Shown here piece by piece: positions 36,842 through 49,943 of a DNA stretch of 64,000 bases (position 1 is the first letter of the stretch; every line of letters starts with the position of its first letter). The translations under genes were made by a program, and so were the position numbers. The stretch is from the NCBI RefSeq assembly GCF_017562075.2, contig NC_054082.1:43361797-43425796 (forward strand), written 5' to 3'. The notes under the pieces are model-generated. The model saw only the letters and a program-made list of their open reading frames with translations, was not told the origin of the DNA and ran no database searches. The stretch comes from Anopheles merus. Its lineage: Eukaryota; Arthropoda; Insecta; Diptera; Culicidae.

Positions 36842-39800
36842 GGGAACACTGTATAACTTGTATGTCTTATGCTTTTGCTGTATATCTTAAGCAATAAGTA
36901 TGGACAAGATTAGATACTGTACGTTAATTGACTTGTGCAATCACTTCAAAAATAATTACCATAATACATATATGCTTCGTTTATTTAAAGGATAATTCAA
37001 ATTACTTGGAAAGTAATTTTAATACTGACAGACAATGAGCATGAAGCAGAACATAATTTAAGATCCTTTATGACTCTGATGACAAACCAGCATTAAACAA
37101 ATGAGAAAGTAGCTGGTGCGCTGTAAATTACATCCGAAGTTAAAACTGCTTATAATTCATGCGGTAAGAAAATCGCATTCGAAAAGCCATCAATATGCTG
37201 TCCAATTAAAACGTCTTCAGCAAATACAACACGAACACATTTAAAACAAAAATGCATACATGGTACATGCACAACGCGACTCGCTTGTACTGCAAGTACG
37301 ACGCATGTGCTGCCATAGAACATTTGAGCAGATTTTCTCATTCTGTCGAAAGCGTAATTAAGGTACTATTTTTATTTCACAACAAACCACATGACGGTAA
37401 TACCGGCGTGCTGCATATTACTCGGTGAGCAAACACGTACACCGCACCAAAACGGCCGCGCGTTGCATTGCGCGTTTCAGCGTTGCATGCCCCACAGCAA
37501 AACCTGAACTGATTCAATTAGAACGACTCCTATAATTAATGTCTTTCCCGACGCCGAAACGCACGCACGAGGCCAGCACAGGCGAGTGGACCGGGAAACG
37601 CCGGTAATCATTACTATGTAGAGCATTTGAAGAGCTACATAAAGTAAAATTACGTCTTGCTACGAACAAAAAAACACAGGCTATCTGTCTGTATTAATGA
37701 GCATTATGTGGGGTGGCGCATCAAGAATCAACGAAATTCTTTCCACATGGTCATCGAAACAGACCTTGTGTCCTATTTCTTCCTCTGCTGGTGCGTCGCG
37801 TACCGTGGCATGATTAATTCTGGTCATCAGCAAAAGACCGGGGAGAATTACAGTTAATGGCCACTATGTGCCCCACCATAGCTCGAACAGCAACCATCGG
37901 TCATCACCAACACCATGATCATCAACATCCTCCTCATCACTACTATACCCATGATTGAAACGGTGCGCAGAGCAACGATCAGAGCTGCGTTGCACGCAAC
38001 CAATGCAGATTTAATACTGTCATTAGAAATTAGGAACAACTAGGCTAGGATAAAATAAAACATATCTTTCAAATCCTCCGGTTCCTTACCCAACCGAACC
38101 CATTCTCCTATCATCCCGAACGTTGCAATGCCATCACGGTGCATTTTGCAATAAATTTCACTTTCGCAAAATATACTACTGCTCCAGTCTCCCTCCCCTC
38201 CCCCCTTTCCATCACACTTTTCACTCCACCAGCGGCTGTTGCGCTACGGGAATGAAAACAGATGAGACAGTTTTATGACCTCCGCCGGAACCGTTGCGTG
38301 ACGAGCGTGGAATAAGAAGTTTTGCTCCCCAAGATTTCTCCACTTCCTTCTCAGGAGGCCACGCTCACCCCATCATGGATGATGATGATGATGACTGCTG
38401 TTGAAAGGAAGGAAAGTTTTATTAGTTGCAATAAAACCGTCAACTACGCGCGGCTGTTATTCTCGACGCAATCGGGCACAGGGATACGCTAAGAGGAAAC
38501 CGTTCAGTGCGCGAAGCAGGTTAATGAATTTGGATTTTTGTCGGACTTTCACTATCCCTTAAACATAGTCACACGGGACAACACACACGCGCCCAATGGC
38601 TGACCAGTGGTAAAACATGTTCCGCACACAAATCGTAAATTTCTACATGCGCTACGATAATGGGTAGGGGTGTACGACTCCCTTGCGAGCGTTTCGTCAT
38701 CCAGGACAAAACAATGAATTGTGTTCTATCCTTACGCTGAATGTTGCTGTGTAGTTGAATCTTATCATTTACCTGTACTCAGCCGCACACCCACATCCAA
38801 CCAGTACATGCACTTCGTTACACGAGAAACGAAAATTGTCAAATCGTAACCGCACTGTGCTCTCCTCACATTAATCGTCAATGTGTTTGAATAATTTATG
38901 AGAAACGCCATAAACGGAGGTCTTTATGATTATAGCTTCGGTGGAAATTGTTTAACAGTCAACGGTTGAGGAAACCAGGAAATAATGTTATGACAATATT
39001 ACGACACGGCGCTATTATACCACAGTTGCCATATAATGAGCGGTCTTTCAGCGCGTTTATATACAAGCTACTGTATTGCTGCAGTGAAATGTACTGGTTG
39101 TAGCTTAATATAACACATTTTGTATTCTCTCATCACGCCAAGTAAAGAAAGATTTTTTCGTGTTCAGCTTGTATAATCCCGTCTTATGAGATTGTACCAA
39201 TTTACCTCCTCTTCACTGCGCTATTCGACTTTTTGCAGAAACTTACTGCAAAGTGGAAAATATGAGCCACGACTGCAGAAATGTCACGCCCTCCGGATGT
39301 TCGCCGCACCAATTTCCCGAATGTCACGTCAATCACGTTCCAAGTTTGGGGAGAGATTCTTGAACTTGATTCTTTTTACTTCTGCGAATGATACTCTCAG
39401 CTAGAATTATACTGCGTATACATGCGCAACTGGTCTCAGCTATTCATGCACAATCGAACAACCTGAACACACGTGTCACCAGAGAAAGGGTGAACTGGAA
39501 ACAACAACAGAACGTTTCCAAAAAACACCATCAACAACAAAAAAAGACCTATCAATTGATCATACCGATGCTTAACCAGCACACCCAAAGCAACTCACTC
39601 GCATATAATTTATTTTCCCATAACGAAACCTGTCACGGACAATGTGTTTCATGGCAAACACTTTTTCCTCCCAAATATTTATGCCACAACAACAAAAAAA
39701 CGAACTCATCTCACCATCAAAGCACAGGCCAAATCAAAGAAATGACAAACAAACAAACAAAATCCGTCAAAAGAAAGTACAAAAAAGTATATTGCGCTCC

Positions 39801-42800
39801 GTGAGCCCAAAACTCCAAATCAAAGAGCATCAAACACGAGTCGGAAAACTGTGGACAGTAAATTGACAAAACATGCAACCAACCGGAACCTAAATGGTAC
39901 GGACCATTTTTTAAAGCCACCTCCAGATCCAGTTCGCTTTTGATCGATTGAGGCACACGGTGGAGGGACTTTCTTTTCTTTAAACTCAATCTACTTAAAA
40001 ATGGTGCAAGCTTCAGGGCAGGGAAAAAGGTGTTAATAATGATGACGTTAGAAAAAAAACTGCTTGAGTATGGAAATTTATAACACTTGCCGTTTGAAGA
40101 AGGGCCTGTCTTTGAGTGGGACACGCTTCCATTACTCGGTTTTCGTTGATTGATTTTTTCATCAACATTTTACTTTGGTGATGGTATTATTACTTTTTGT
40201 TTTTGTTTGTCCATCAAGTGTTCTTGAACAGCATCATAATTATTTCAAAATACAGCGAGAAATTAATTCTTGGACACGAACCTATGCTGCGTTTTTTTCG
40301 TGATCGCTCATACAAAAACATTTGAGCAGGATGTTTTCACTACTCCCTCAATTTCAACACATTCAAGAATTGAATTATTAAATGTATGATTTAGTCAACG
40401 GTTTTTTATTTAAATGAATACAACAAAAACTTAACAGACTATGGACATTTATCAACGAGAAAATAACGAAGGATTGTTTACATAACTTTGCAAACATTTA
40501 TTACTAGATTTTACAACCCACAATATATCGCCATAGATTTCATTAGAATAATTAAATAAGCAAAACGAAAAAGTTATTCTTCCAACTATCCATGAAATAA
40601 CGTGAACACAACTCTCCGCTGTCACCACAATGAAGTCCTACGCCCGAAATTATGACCACAGCTACAGCATTAAACAGCTCTAATAATTACTTTGCAAATT
40701 AAGTTTTTACTTGCGCTACAAAAAACGTTGGACACGCGATGATACCAACGAAAGCAAGCATGAGCTTCAGGATGATCCATGCCTTGTAGTGCAACCGAAA
40801 GTTGGAAAGCAGCACTTTTGGTTTCATTAACCCCTACAGTTCAAAGGTCACTCCGGCTATTCCCGTTCTCCTTCTGTACATTTTTATACACTCACCGGAA
40901 AATTGCACGAAACAAAAACAAAATCACAGCCCATTTTAAATTTCTACAAACACACTACCAAACAACAATGGTCAATCCCGCTAACTGTGAACTCTGACTT
41001 GGTCGAGCTGATTTCCACACTGAGGGACATAATTATTTAATTAATTCCATCCGAAACCGAAACCGAGTTGAAAACTGGCTGGACTTGCCAACTTGCTGGC
41101 TGGTCGCGGCATGTCGCGAAGGATTTGTCCCCCGGTTTGACCACCCCGAAGGACTTACGACGACATTGTGCTGCCACAGGTTTAGCGTGGCGGAACGCTC
41201 GGCGTAGAGAAACTTTCAGCCTGATTTTTTTTATTTCGTTGTTTAACTGCATTACAATCCTTCCTCCGAATATTCTCCTGCGAGACCAAAACAGGATTGT
41301 TGGATACGGACCGATGCGTACAACCGGTTATGCTACCGGAGCCAGCCACCCGTGTGGTTAGTGCTAATTTCGTAAAAATTGATTTAAAATTCATTAAAAA
41401 CAAATTTCACTTAATGTGCCATCAGTACTCCTCTTCCATCCGTGGACATGAGCCTGACGCTCAAGTATGTATGTTGGATTCTTTTGGGAGGGATGTCTGT
41501 GCAAGTGTATTTTGCGCAACCATTATTCATTCTCTTTGCGATGATGTTTAAAAATAAATGGATTGTTTTCTTTAATTTGGTACCATGCCACGGTGCTTTC
41601 ACTGCATACGCATGTACAAATGCATAAAGCAGGTCGAAAATTATTTGATTATATCATATGCTTTTTTTAATTTTATTATGTGTCCCTTTCGCGCCTATTG
41701 CTACGCTGGCGGAATGCATTGAAAATCCATCAACCGCAATGGCCGGGACAACGATATTATAATTAAACAGAAGTGCAAAAACCACACCTAAGAGTAATGA
41801 AATTCTATCAATAAGAGGATCGCTTCTATCCGTTTACAGACTACGAGTTTGAACAGTGTTTTTTATAATTAAAATACCATATCTACCGTACCTACCAACA
41901 CCAAAAAATAGTTACCTAAAAATAATAGAAACAATGCTCCAACGAGAGAGAATTCTCAGGAAAACCTCGGGAATGAAATCCTAAGCCTTCAAAACAACAA
42001 TGTTTTACTTGCTTCTTGCTTTGTTTTCGTTTTGACAAGCTTGTCCTACTACTACTAATTATCCAATCCATCTTTGACTAATCGCTATGCGTTAGTTTCG
42101 TTCATCCTTTGAGGATGAATCATCATTCTAGATCTAAAACACAAAGAAACAAGGCAATAGGCAATTTATGTACATCCTTTGATGAAATAAAATCAAATAG
42201 TTCATCAAAACACTGTGTGGATATTCAATCGTATCAGTACACAAGCTGCAAATAAACAACCAACCATCAAATTGATTCATTCCGGTTTCACTTTCTTTCA
42301 CCTTGCATGTAACGCAAATTCCAACATGCTACCATCCTTTCGCGTGCAAAATGAGAAAATAGATTCTGAATGGTAACGTTTGACTGCAAGAACCATCCAA
42401 ACGGAGACTCACTATAGCTCTGTGGTACGACTTCGAAACAGAAAGCAATTTCAATACACTCTTCTTTTTTCATTCTGCACCTCTCATTCACATAGGTCTA
42501 GCCACAATTCAAATCACACGATCTCTTAATCATACACGACCTTTCCGTCGCCTTCTTCTCACCGATTAATGCTATCTATCATTCCACTGAACAGTAATAG
42601 AAGGTAAAGACAGCAGGAAAGGATCGTACCGAGCGGGCACATGCGACGCAAAAAAGAGTATCCTTTTTGCTGTTTTATTTCAACAGGACGCGCGTCAAAT
42701 AGAATTTTCGCGGATTTTCCATTTTCTCATCAGACAAACGTAAACATCGGTTCTGTCTATCGGCGATAATCTGCCGGTGCTCCTATTCTGTCGATTTTCT

Positions 42801-45127
42801 GTGCAAATTGGCCGGGAAAATCGTCCTTCAGCACATGACAGACGGCTCATTCAATAACAAAAATCATCACATTTCCTTTTTTACTTTAATCTATCATCAG
42901 CGACGGCGGTAGTGCACACACAGTGGGAAGCTTTAATCACATTTTTTGACCATAAGTGTTTGGTAGATTCCTTTTTTTAAACTAATCTTATACATAAATT
43001 ACATATAAAAAAACAATGAGATAAAAGAATAGAGCAACACATTCCTTACTAAAACGGGAAATTATAAAAAAAAATCATTTCTGCCGTTTTGCTACAATAT
43101 TTCGGTATGTTTTTACGCTTTTTAGCTAAATGTTCCAGCATTGCACCACCAAGCGGATGAAAATTTTAATCTATTTCTGATTTGCACAATTCTCCAAAGG
43201 TGTCTGCGTAACAAACATAATTCGCTAGCCACACGTTTCTTCTTACATTACCGGATGGATCATTGAACCAATCTAAAACCCTACCCATTATCTTTGAGGA
43301 GCACAGACTCTGTCCTGCGGACAATTCCAACCCGAATCAACTCGTTCGATGATGGCCACAGCGGTTAACTCTTTCCGGTGCCGATTTGTTGAATATTTAA
43401 TCGTTTGAATTAACTTTTTTTACTTGCAAAAAACAACCAGCAGTTTTAATTCAAAGCAGAGCGGAAACAAAGTGCTACTCTACTCACCAAATGATATTAT
43501 TCATTGCATTTTACGTAACAAAAACGACACAATCCACCCATACAGCATCCTTTCGATGGCGCCAGAGCAAATATTTCGCGATCGAGAGATAGTATTCGCA
43601 CCGCGTGTTAGGTTGGTGTTGCCAAGAAAATATTTAACAAAAAACACGCTCTTCACACAAATACAATTTAACCAGTTTCGAGCAGGCGACGAAATTCGAT
43701 TCATATCTTTGGCGCGCTATTTTGTCCTGCTTTATCTCCAATCAGTAGTACAGTAATCTTAAGTAAAAGCCTTCTCAACCGGTCGACCGCTGAAAAGATT
43801 GCTAGAGCATCATCGGTAGCTACATTACCATCACCCACCCATTGTACGAGAAGGAGAGAAGCTTTTTTTTTGGTGCCCTAAAATAAAGATTAGGCAAGAT
43901 GCGTGCAAACAAACCAAAATGCAAACAAAGCACACGAAAAAGGGACTGCATTACGATAATTACTTGCTAGGAACACATTCTCCATAGCAGCGACGTAATA
44001 CTTTCAATAGACAAAATACACCACGGCTATCGGTCTCTCTTGACAAACCGTTCCCCGCCTCACGACGACGGTATTACGATACAAAATTTTGAAGAAATTA
44101 AAAAAAAACTGCGCTGTAAACCAGCAAGGCGTTCCCATCTATCATGCCACCCCCAGGGCTAGCATGCCTATAGGGGGAAAGCAACTGGTCGGATAAATTT
44201 CCGTCTTACAGGACCTGTTTTTAAGCAACAACAAAAAAACACACACACATACATCCCAACATAGATCGGCATCTGAAGGGTATTACTAGTAGGCTTTTAT
44301 GAAAATTCTTTCAATTTCTCTCCAGCAGCGGTGGCGAAAAAAAAACGATGCACATCTTGTTGAGATGGGATGTGTTCACGAAATAAAAACGCCGTTAAAA
44401 ACCTTCACAAACTGCTCCAAAACGCGCCTGGGACATCTTCTTTTCGCCCTGCAAATATTGACGAATGTTCGCGCGAGCGATGGTTTTTGTGTTTCGGAGC
44501 AAATATTTACTGACCCGTAATCCTCGTAGTACTTGGGATATTCTTTCATATTTTTGCGACATTTTTCAGTGCAATGGGGCGGGGAGGTTTTTTTTGGGTT
44601 GCATAAACTTTGTACATTGGCTCATCCTAACATATGAGTGTGGAGGCCGACCCTCTACAGTATACGAGGTAATTTCGATGTTTCAGTATATTGTTGAGGC
44701 TGCGCTGTAGATTGGTTCCAGAAAAGGTTGAACAAGAGTTTGGGTTTCTTCAGTAAATTGGGAAGCAGACATCATTTTGCTTCAAAAATCAACATAACGT
44801 GGTAAAAGCAACCATATTTGCAAGCACTTAGTGCTCACGATGCTCATTCTATCTACAAAATATTCCTAACTTTAAGGATTTGGCGTTAAAGAATTTGGCA
44901 AAGCAACCACGTTCGAAGATATGCTTACAACCCTAGATCCCCTGGCGGTGTGTTGAAGAATCGTTCCCCTTTTCCACAGATCGTCGGTAGTGGTGGCGCT
45001 GCTGCTACTGCTTTCCAACACAAAATAAGCTGACTCGCCCGAAAACGTCGCTGACAAACGATGCCAATGTTTGTTCATTAGATAGAGTTGGAGCATTTTC
45101 TTTTAAAGAGGCATTGATGAGAAAATA
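36842..45127. other. Gene-poor non-coding DNA
   Basis: The best frame (138 codons, 39388-39804) is Gln/Asn/Lys-rich because of CAA/AAC/AAA-rich sequence and looks like chance. A TATA/Inr-like pair lies at 39056-39086. No transposon with clear ends was found. Confidence 0.5.
38378..38393. repeat. Short (GAT)n repeat
   Basis: Five GAT units in a GC-richer stretch. Confidence 0.85.
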
Positions 45128-45793
45128 TTATTTGCTGACACAGGTCCTGCTGCCTGCATCGACCGGCCCCTGCCAACACACTGGGGGCGGATGATGATGG
45201 CGGGTGTCTTCATTATACCCCGAGAAGCGCTGCGTCGATCCGAAGGGAGCGCTCGGTCGGGCGCTACATGGCGGAAGAGTTTCGTCGTTAGAGCAAATAT
45301 TTTGCCTTTTCCCACCGGGGAGTAATGAAACCCGCAATGTACCGGGACAAGCTAGCCGGGGCTGGCCAGAAACCACTCCACAGAACTTGTTTTCTCTCGG
45401 TGTCTGTCTTTTCTTCGGCCGACCGAAACGAAATTGCTGTTTGCCAATGCCGAACGGTACGAATATGTTGCGAGATTTGAAACTGAAAGGGCGAAAAGCA
45501 TTTGCGTTGCAGCCGGGCAGGAAGGAGGGCTGAAGATTTTTGCAGCCACCATCAATCAGCGAAAGCGCTTGTGCGATGGCAGTTAAGCGTATTGGTGTAC
45601 GGCGCGCGCACGCGGCGAAACGGAGACGTGCTGAAGCACCGAAAAGTTTGGCACTGCGAAATGGCGATAGGCAAACATACTTGTTGGCAGCAAGACATAC
45701 AACCCATTCGGACGCTCCGGCCCAACGTGGCTTAGGGGGGGGGGGGGGGGGGTTGTTTACGAAAAAGGAAGACTGAACCTTTTGACAAAACAT
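45128..45793. other. GC-rich block open in several frames
   Basis: A minus-strand frame of 221 codons overlaps plus-strand frames of 109, 77 and 78 codons. Being open in many frames at once indicates high GC with few stops rather than a gene. The minus-strand product is Cys/Pro/Arg-rich without recognisable domains, and its start lies beyond the G18 run. A conserved exon or regulatory block cannot be excluded. Confidence 0.4.
45735..45752. repeat. Poly-G run (G18)
   Basis: Eighteen consecutive G on the plus strand. It sits in the 5' part of a 221-codon minus-strand frame, whose reading frame therefore depends on the exact run length. Confidence 0.95.
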
Positions 45794-48740
45794 ACAAATA
45801 ACGTGATCGGCTCGCAGGCTTTATGTTTTATGGACAATTAAGAAACTTCATCAGAGGGAGAACAAGTTTCAGACTACAAACACCTGCAAAAGGCTCGCAG
45901 TTCATTGCTTGAGAAAGCAGGATACATTTTTAATTTCCAAAACCATCGAGATCGTAAACGCATTAAAATCCAGCGAGCACTGCCAAAGAAACGAACCACG
46001 GATTATGCTTCGCAAAACCATTACAAGCCAAAAACAAAGCCTAGGTAATGTTTTGCATTCCAGCTGAAGCGAAATTCCGCAGCAAAACTCAAACTCTGAC
46101 CAAACTGTACCGGGCACGGCCGTATCAGTCTCAGACAAGGACGAGCCACCAGTGCCGACCTGCTGCAACCACATCCAGTGTGGCATGCACTGCAAACAAT
46201 ACAACAGGCCAACCCTCATAATTCGACTACTTTATCATTCCACCCGCACCGTGCTCATTACACAGTCCTTCAATTAAACTTGCGGTCTACCACATAAATA
46301 AATCCTTTATGGAGCAATTATTTCCGCCATGTCGCTCTCCCGGACACGGCAACCCTCATCAACATCATCATCGTCGAGAGCGTCAGGTTGAAAAATAAAA
46401 TTCCTACCCCGACAGCACGTTGGTGCCGGCGCCATAGTACTCACCACCGGTAGAAAAACAAACATTCGCACAAACACCGGCCCCCACACACGCAGAATGG
46501 CGATGCGAGAATGGACTTTACATTATCGCAATCGCAAACAAGCAAATGGGAAGCATTTTTTTTCAACTGCGCTCATCTCCATACCGTAATCCACCAACAT
46601 CTGCACTTTCCCGGTAACGATTCAACTTCGACAACGACCAACTGCGGAGATGACCGGCCTTGCAAAGCTCATTACATAATCGTGCCGTTTCATTACGATC
46701 CGCTACGGTCAATGGCATGAGGCGAATATGTATGAAAAGTGTGCTCAGCAGCACAACATCGGTGGTAGTTTGGTAGAATTTTGCGATAGAAGTTATGTTA
46801 ATTATGGAAATATTTCTTCCCGCAGCATACCGAATAGCTTTGCAGCAAGCGGAAAAAATGCGAAAGGATGTCCCGAATGTACGCTTTACCGCTTCAAATA
46901 TGATTAACGTATTTCAATAATAAGTGAAATGCCGCTCGAAATTGTTTGGTTTTGTTTGTGTTTGGGGTTTCTTACCGCTTTGGTTCTCGACACAGTGTTA
47001 TGGTTAAAGTAGCGGATCGTTTATCCGAAAATTCATCAACTTGTCATTGCATAAAGCTTTCTGAAATGTTTTGCTTTCACTGCGTATCGTCTGATAGCCA
47101 GTCTTCGATTTAATCAAAAAGTTTGAATTTACTTATGGTAGAGTTTGCAACTAATTCTGATTCTAAACATAATTGTAATGAACGCGTTGTTCCTAAACTT
47201 CTGAAGAATACATGAAAAGTAGTTTGCATAATATTCCAACAAACGAAACGGAAGAATCGTCATAAGCAAAACTTTAATGCTTCTTTAGATTCTGAATTAT
47301 GAATAAGATATCAAGGAGATTCATTTTTAAAAACAAATACACCTTATCAAGAATATAACAGTAGGTCGAATATGTAAAAGTAAGAAAGGATGACCAAAAC
47401 AAAAGCACCCATGTAATATCCATTCAAACTCGTCGCAACAGACAAGAATACTCTTATATCCTTACTTTAATGCATCACCCTGGGCAATCCTGACGACTCA
47501 TCATCCCACCCGAAGCCTACGCCTACCATTCTCTGGGGAAATCCAAGCAAAAGCGTTTGCACAATCTTACAACGGTTCAGCTAAAAACGTAAACCTCTTC
47601 CCCCACCGGCATAACCACTGTTCTGAGTAAACAACAACAAACTATTTGCCCTGCTAGGCTCAAGTGTTTTGAACCGCAATACGTTGGGCTGACATAAAAT
47701 CGATTCGTCAGTCAAATTACAACTACGGTTACGATTGTACTAAAAGAATTGTAACCCGCAAAACGAGGGCCATCGAGGTAGTGTACCGACCGGTTGGCCA
47801 GTCCTGATGCTCCAGGGGCAACAATGATGCCTGTCAAACTTCTCGTGCGTGTAGTGGGGCAAAGAAAGATAGAACCGTCACCGGCAGAACGTAATCCAAT
47901 TTCGGTGTGCCTATGTGCAGGATAAAATATTCATAACTAATTCATTTTACGGACGTCTGCACGAACGGATGACTTGCAGACCTTGACTAGGCCTTTAATG
48001 TTTCATAGTTTGGATAGAAAACTTAATTTTTTTTCTGGAAGGAAACTCCTACCGTGGTAGAAGGAAACACTCGATAACGGAGATAATCGATTGCAGTAAA
48101 TGTAGCATATTTTTTTTAGAAAAAAGACATATACAGCGATTTTTTCAAAAATCTACCCAAAGCATTCAACCACTCACTTCTCAAAAAACATGTCTCATAA
48201 ACATGAAATATTATGCACAGCACTTTGAACATGAGACATCGGGATTTCACGGCGATGAGCTCAAGTTCCGCATTTTGTTTTATTCCTTCCTTGCTTATGA
48301 ATCGCAGGGCTTCATAACTTAGTCATTCATCCGCAGACAGGTCGTGTCTGTTAGCCTTCTGGTATAATCCGTTCCGGGGCTGAACATATCCACTAACAAT
48401 GTGGTAACTTTTGCGCTCACTCCACTGTCGCCACAGTTTGACCCATACTCCGGATCAAGAAACTAGCACACCAACTCATAATATTCAGGGCTTTCCGTAG
48501 CCAAAACAGCAGCGCACGTTTACCATGCGAAAGACGGGCGCACGCGACAAAACCGAAAAAAAGACCTCACACCAACGGACGTGCTCCATTTCGTTACAAT
48601 CTAGCACACAGCAGCGTGTTGCACCGAAGTGGGATGCAACAGCTGTGCATTGGTCACGTAACCCGGCTGCCTGGCTTGCCCTCTCTTACGCAACCACCCG
48701 GTCAACGAGCCCGACCGGGCGACGGATGTCGGCCATTCGC
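45794..48740. other. Non-coding DNA upstream of the secreted-protein gene
   Basis: I see no gene. The region nearest the promoter (48.5-48.74 kb) is GC-richer and open in more than one frame, as expected of a promoter-proximal block. Confidence 0.5.
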
Positions 48741-48778
48741 TTTAAAAGCCCCCACCGCGTACAGCCACGCGACAGTTC
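48741..48778 (+). promoter_or_regulatory. Core promoter (TATA box plus initiator) of the secreted-protein gene
   Basis: TTTAAAAG at 48741-48748 resembles a TATA box. ACAGTTC at 48772-48778 resembles the arthropod initiator (TCAGTY), with a candidate +1 at A48774. The spacing from the first T of the TATA to +1 is 33 bp, close to the canonical distance. The implied 5' leader is only about 13 nt before the ATG at 48787. This is read from motifs only. Confidence 0.5.
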
Positions 48779-48786
48779 AACGAATA

Positions 48787-49629
48787 ATGGCTACCAACGG
48801 TACCGTCTTGCGGTTCCGTGCACTCTACGCACCGGCCGTACTGTGGCTGCTAGGGATAAGCTTTCTGATCCACCTGCCCGGCTCATCATCCGTCGCAAGC
48901 TCGACCAAACCTAGCAAATCGGACAGGGATTCGTCCGCCTACCGCTCCTATCATTTCGTATTGCTGGTCAAATCCAAAGGCTCCAATAAAACAGACGTCA
49001 CGGCAGGCAATGTAAGCGAGGAGCTGGTGATAATGCCCGCCGATGCAGGGTTGCTCGAACGGTCGAACGCGAGTGGCGGAATCGAACTGAAACCGCAGCC
49101 CTTGCCGGGACACATCACATCGACGCTGGTGAAAAAGTACCACTCAAACAGGATCGCCAGAAAGCAGGCCCAACTCGTGGCTGCTACCGCTCTCTCAAAA
49201 CGCTCCAAAAATTCCAACACGGTCGCTTCCACGACCGCATCTTCGAATCTGCTTCATGGCACTTCCCCTGGGACCAGCAAAAAGCAACGCTACCCCAAGA
49301 AGGCAACGCCAGCAATGGTCAAAACAAAGCTACCCAAGGACAAAGTGACCATCCACCGATTGAATTCCAAACTGGCAACAAACCTTCGCCAGCTGTCGCT
49401 CCCCGATGCGGATCTGGCACCGTACGAGCTGGTGGCCACCTCGAAAAATCTGCACGGACAGCCGCGAACAGTGCGCAAAACGTCCCAGAAACCTACGGCG
49501 GACAACAAGCAGCAGCCGAAACCGCGGTACGAAGTGATTGGAACGTTCCGGGATGCGCACGTGCCGCAAGTGAGAACACGGCGACAGTCAACCACTATGC
49601 CGAAGCACAACAGCGGCTCGTCGTCCTAG
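48787..49629 (+). CDS. Secreted, cysteine-free, basic protein of unknown family (280 aa, single exon)
   Basis: I do not recognise this protein. The chosen ATG has A at -3 and G at +4 and begins a classic signal peptide: a basic n-region (R9, R11), a hydrophobic core at about residues 13-30, then a small-residue stretch with likely cleavage near 37-39. The frame stays open upstream to an ATG at 48616, but that 57-residue extension would bury the signal peptide and lies upstream of the TATA/Inr pair. The protein has no cysteine and is rich in Lys/Arg, Ser and Thr. Sequons lie at N67, N75 and N94. Basic pairs lie at 116-117, 125-126, 138-139, 165-166, 171-172, 230-231 and 265-266; the last is a furin-type RTRR. 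Residues 213-231 and 248-266 align without gaps and both end at a basic pair. An extracellular role, as a peptide precursor or a basic matrix or salivary protein, is inference. A splice to further exons is not excluded, though AATAAA follows at 49938. Confidence 0.8.
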   Translation: MATNGTVLRFRALYAPAVLWLLGISFLIHLPGSSSVASSTKPSKSDRDSSAYRSYHFVLLVKSKGSNKTDVTAGNVSEELVIMPADAGLLERSNASGGIELKPQPLPGHITSTLVKKYHSNRIARKQAQLVAATALSKRSKNSNTVASTTASSNLLHGTSPGTSKKQRYPKKATPAMVKTKLPKDKVTIHRLNSKLATNLRQLSLPDADLAPYELVATSKNLHGQPRTVRKTSQKPTADNKQQPKPRYEVIGTFRDAHVPQVRTRRQSTTMPKHNSGSSS

Positions 49630-49937
49630 CACGGTATGGTAACTTGAAGTAATAGTTGTATTAATTAGATGTACACATTGAACGGAATAGCTAATCTGGC
49701 AACCGGACAAACCCGGCCAGAATGTCGGGCGCCCCACGGCCTAATGGATTCATTTGTCCGGCTAATTGTAATGTAGGTTCGACATTTGCTAACTAGCGGT
49801 TGTCTGACGGCGGTTTCCGGAACATTGAAAGTTATGTAAAAGAGCTACAAAAAGGCGATCAGCTAGAATTTTTGTTTTTTTTGGCTCGATCATTTAATTT
49901 ATATCATTTTTCATACAATGGAAGCCAGCATGACACA

Positions 49938-49943
49938 AATAAA
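49938..49943 (+). terminator. Poly(A) signal AATAAA for the secreted-protein gene
   Basis: A canonical AATAAA lies 309 bp after the stop codon, on the coding strand, and is followed by a T-rich stretch. It implies a 3' UTR of roughly 330 nt. The intervening 3' region shows no other long open frame. Confidence 0.45.

Noticed and set aside
39388..39804. 138-codon Gln/Asn-rich ORF
   Set aside because: The composition follows from CAA/AAC/AAA-rich DNA; no start context or domain supports it.
45128..45793. 221-codon minus-strand ORF as a gene
   Set aside because: Plus-strand frames are open over the same DNA, its 5' part crosses a G18 run that decides the frame, and no domain or sensible composition is visible.
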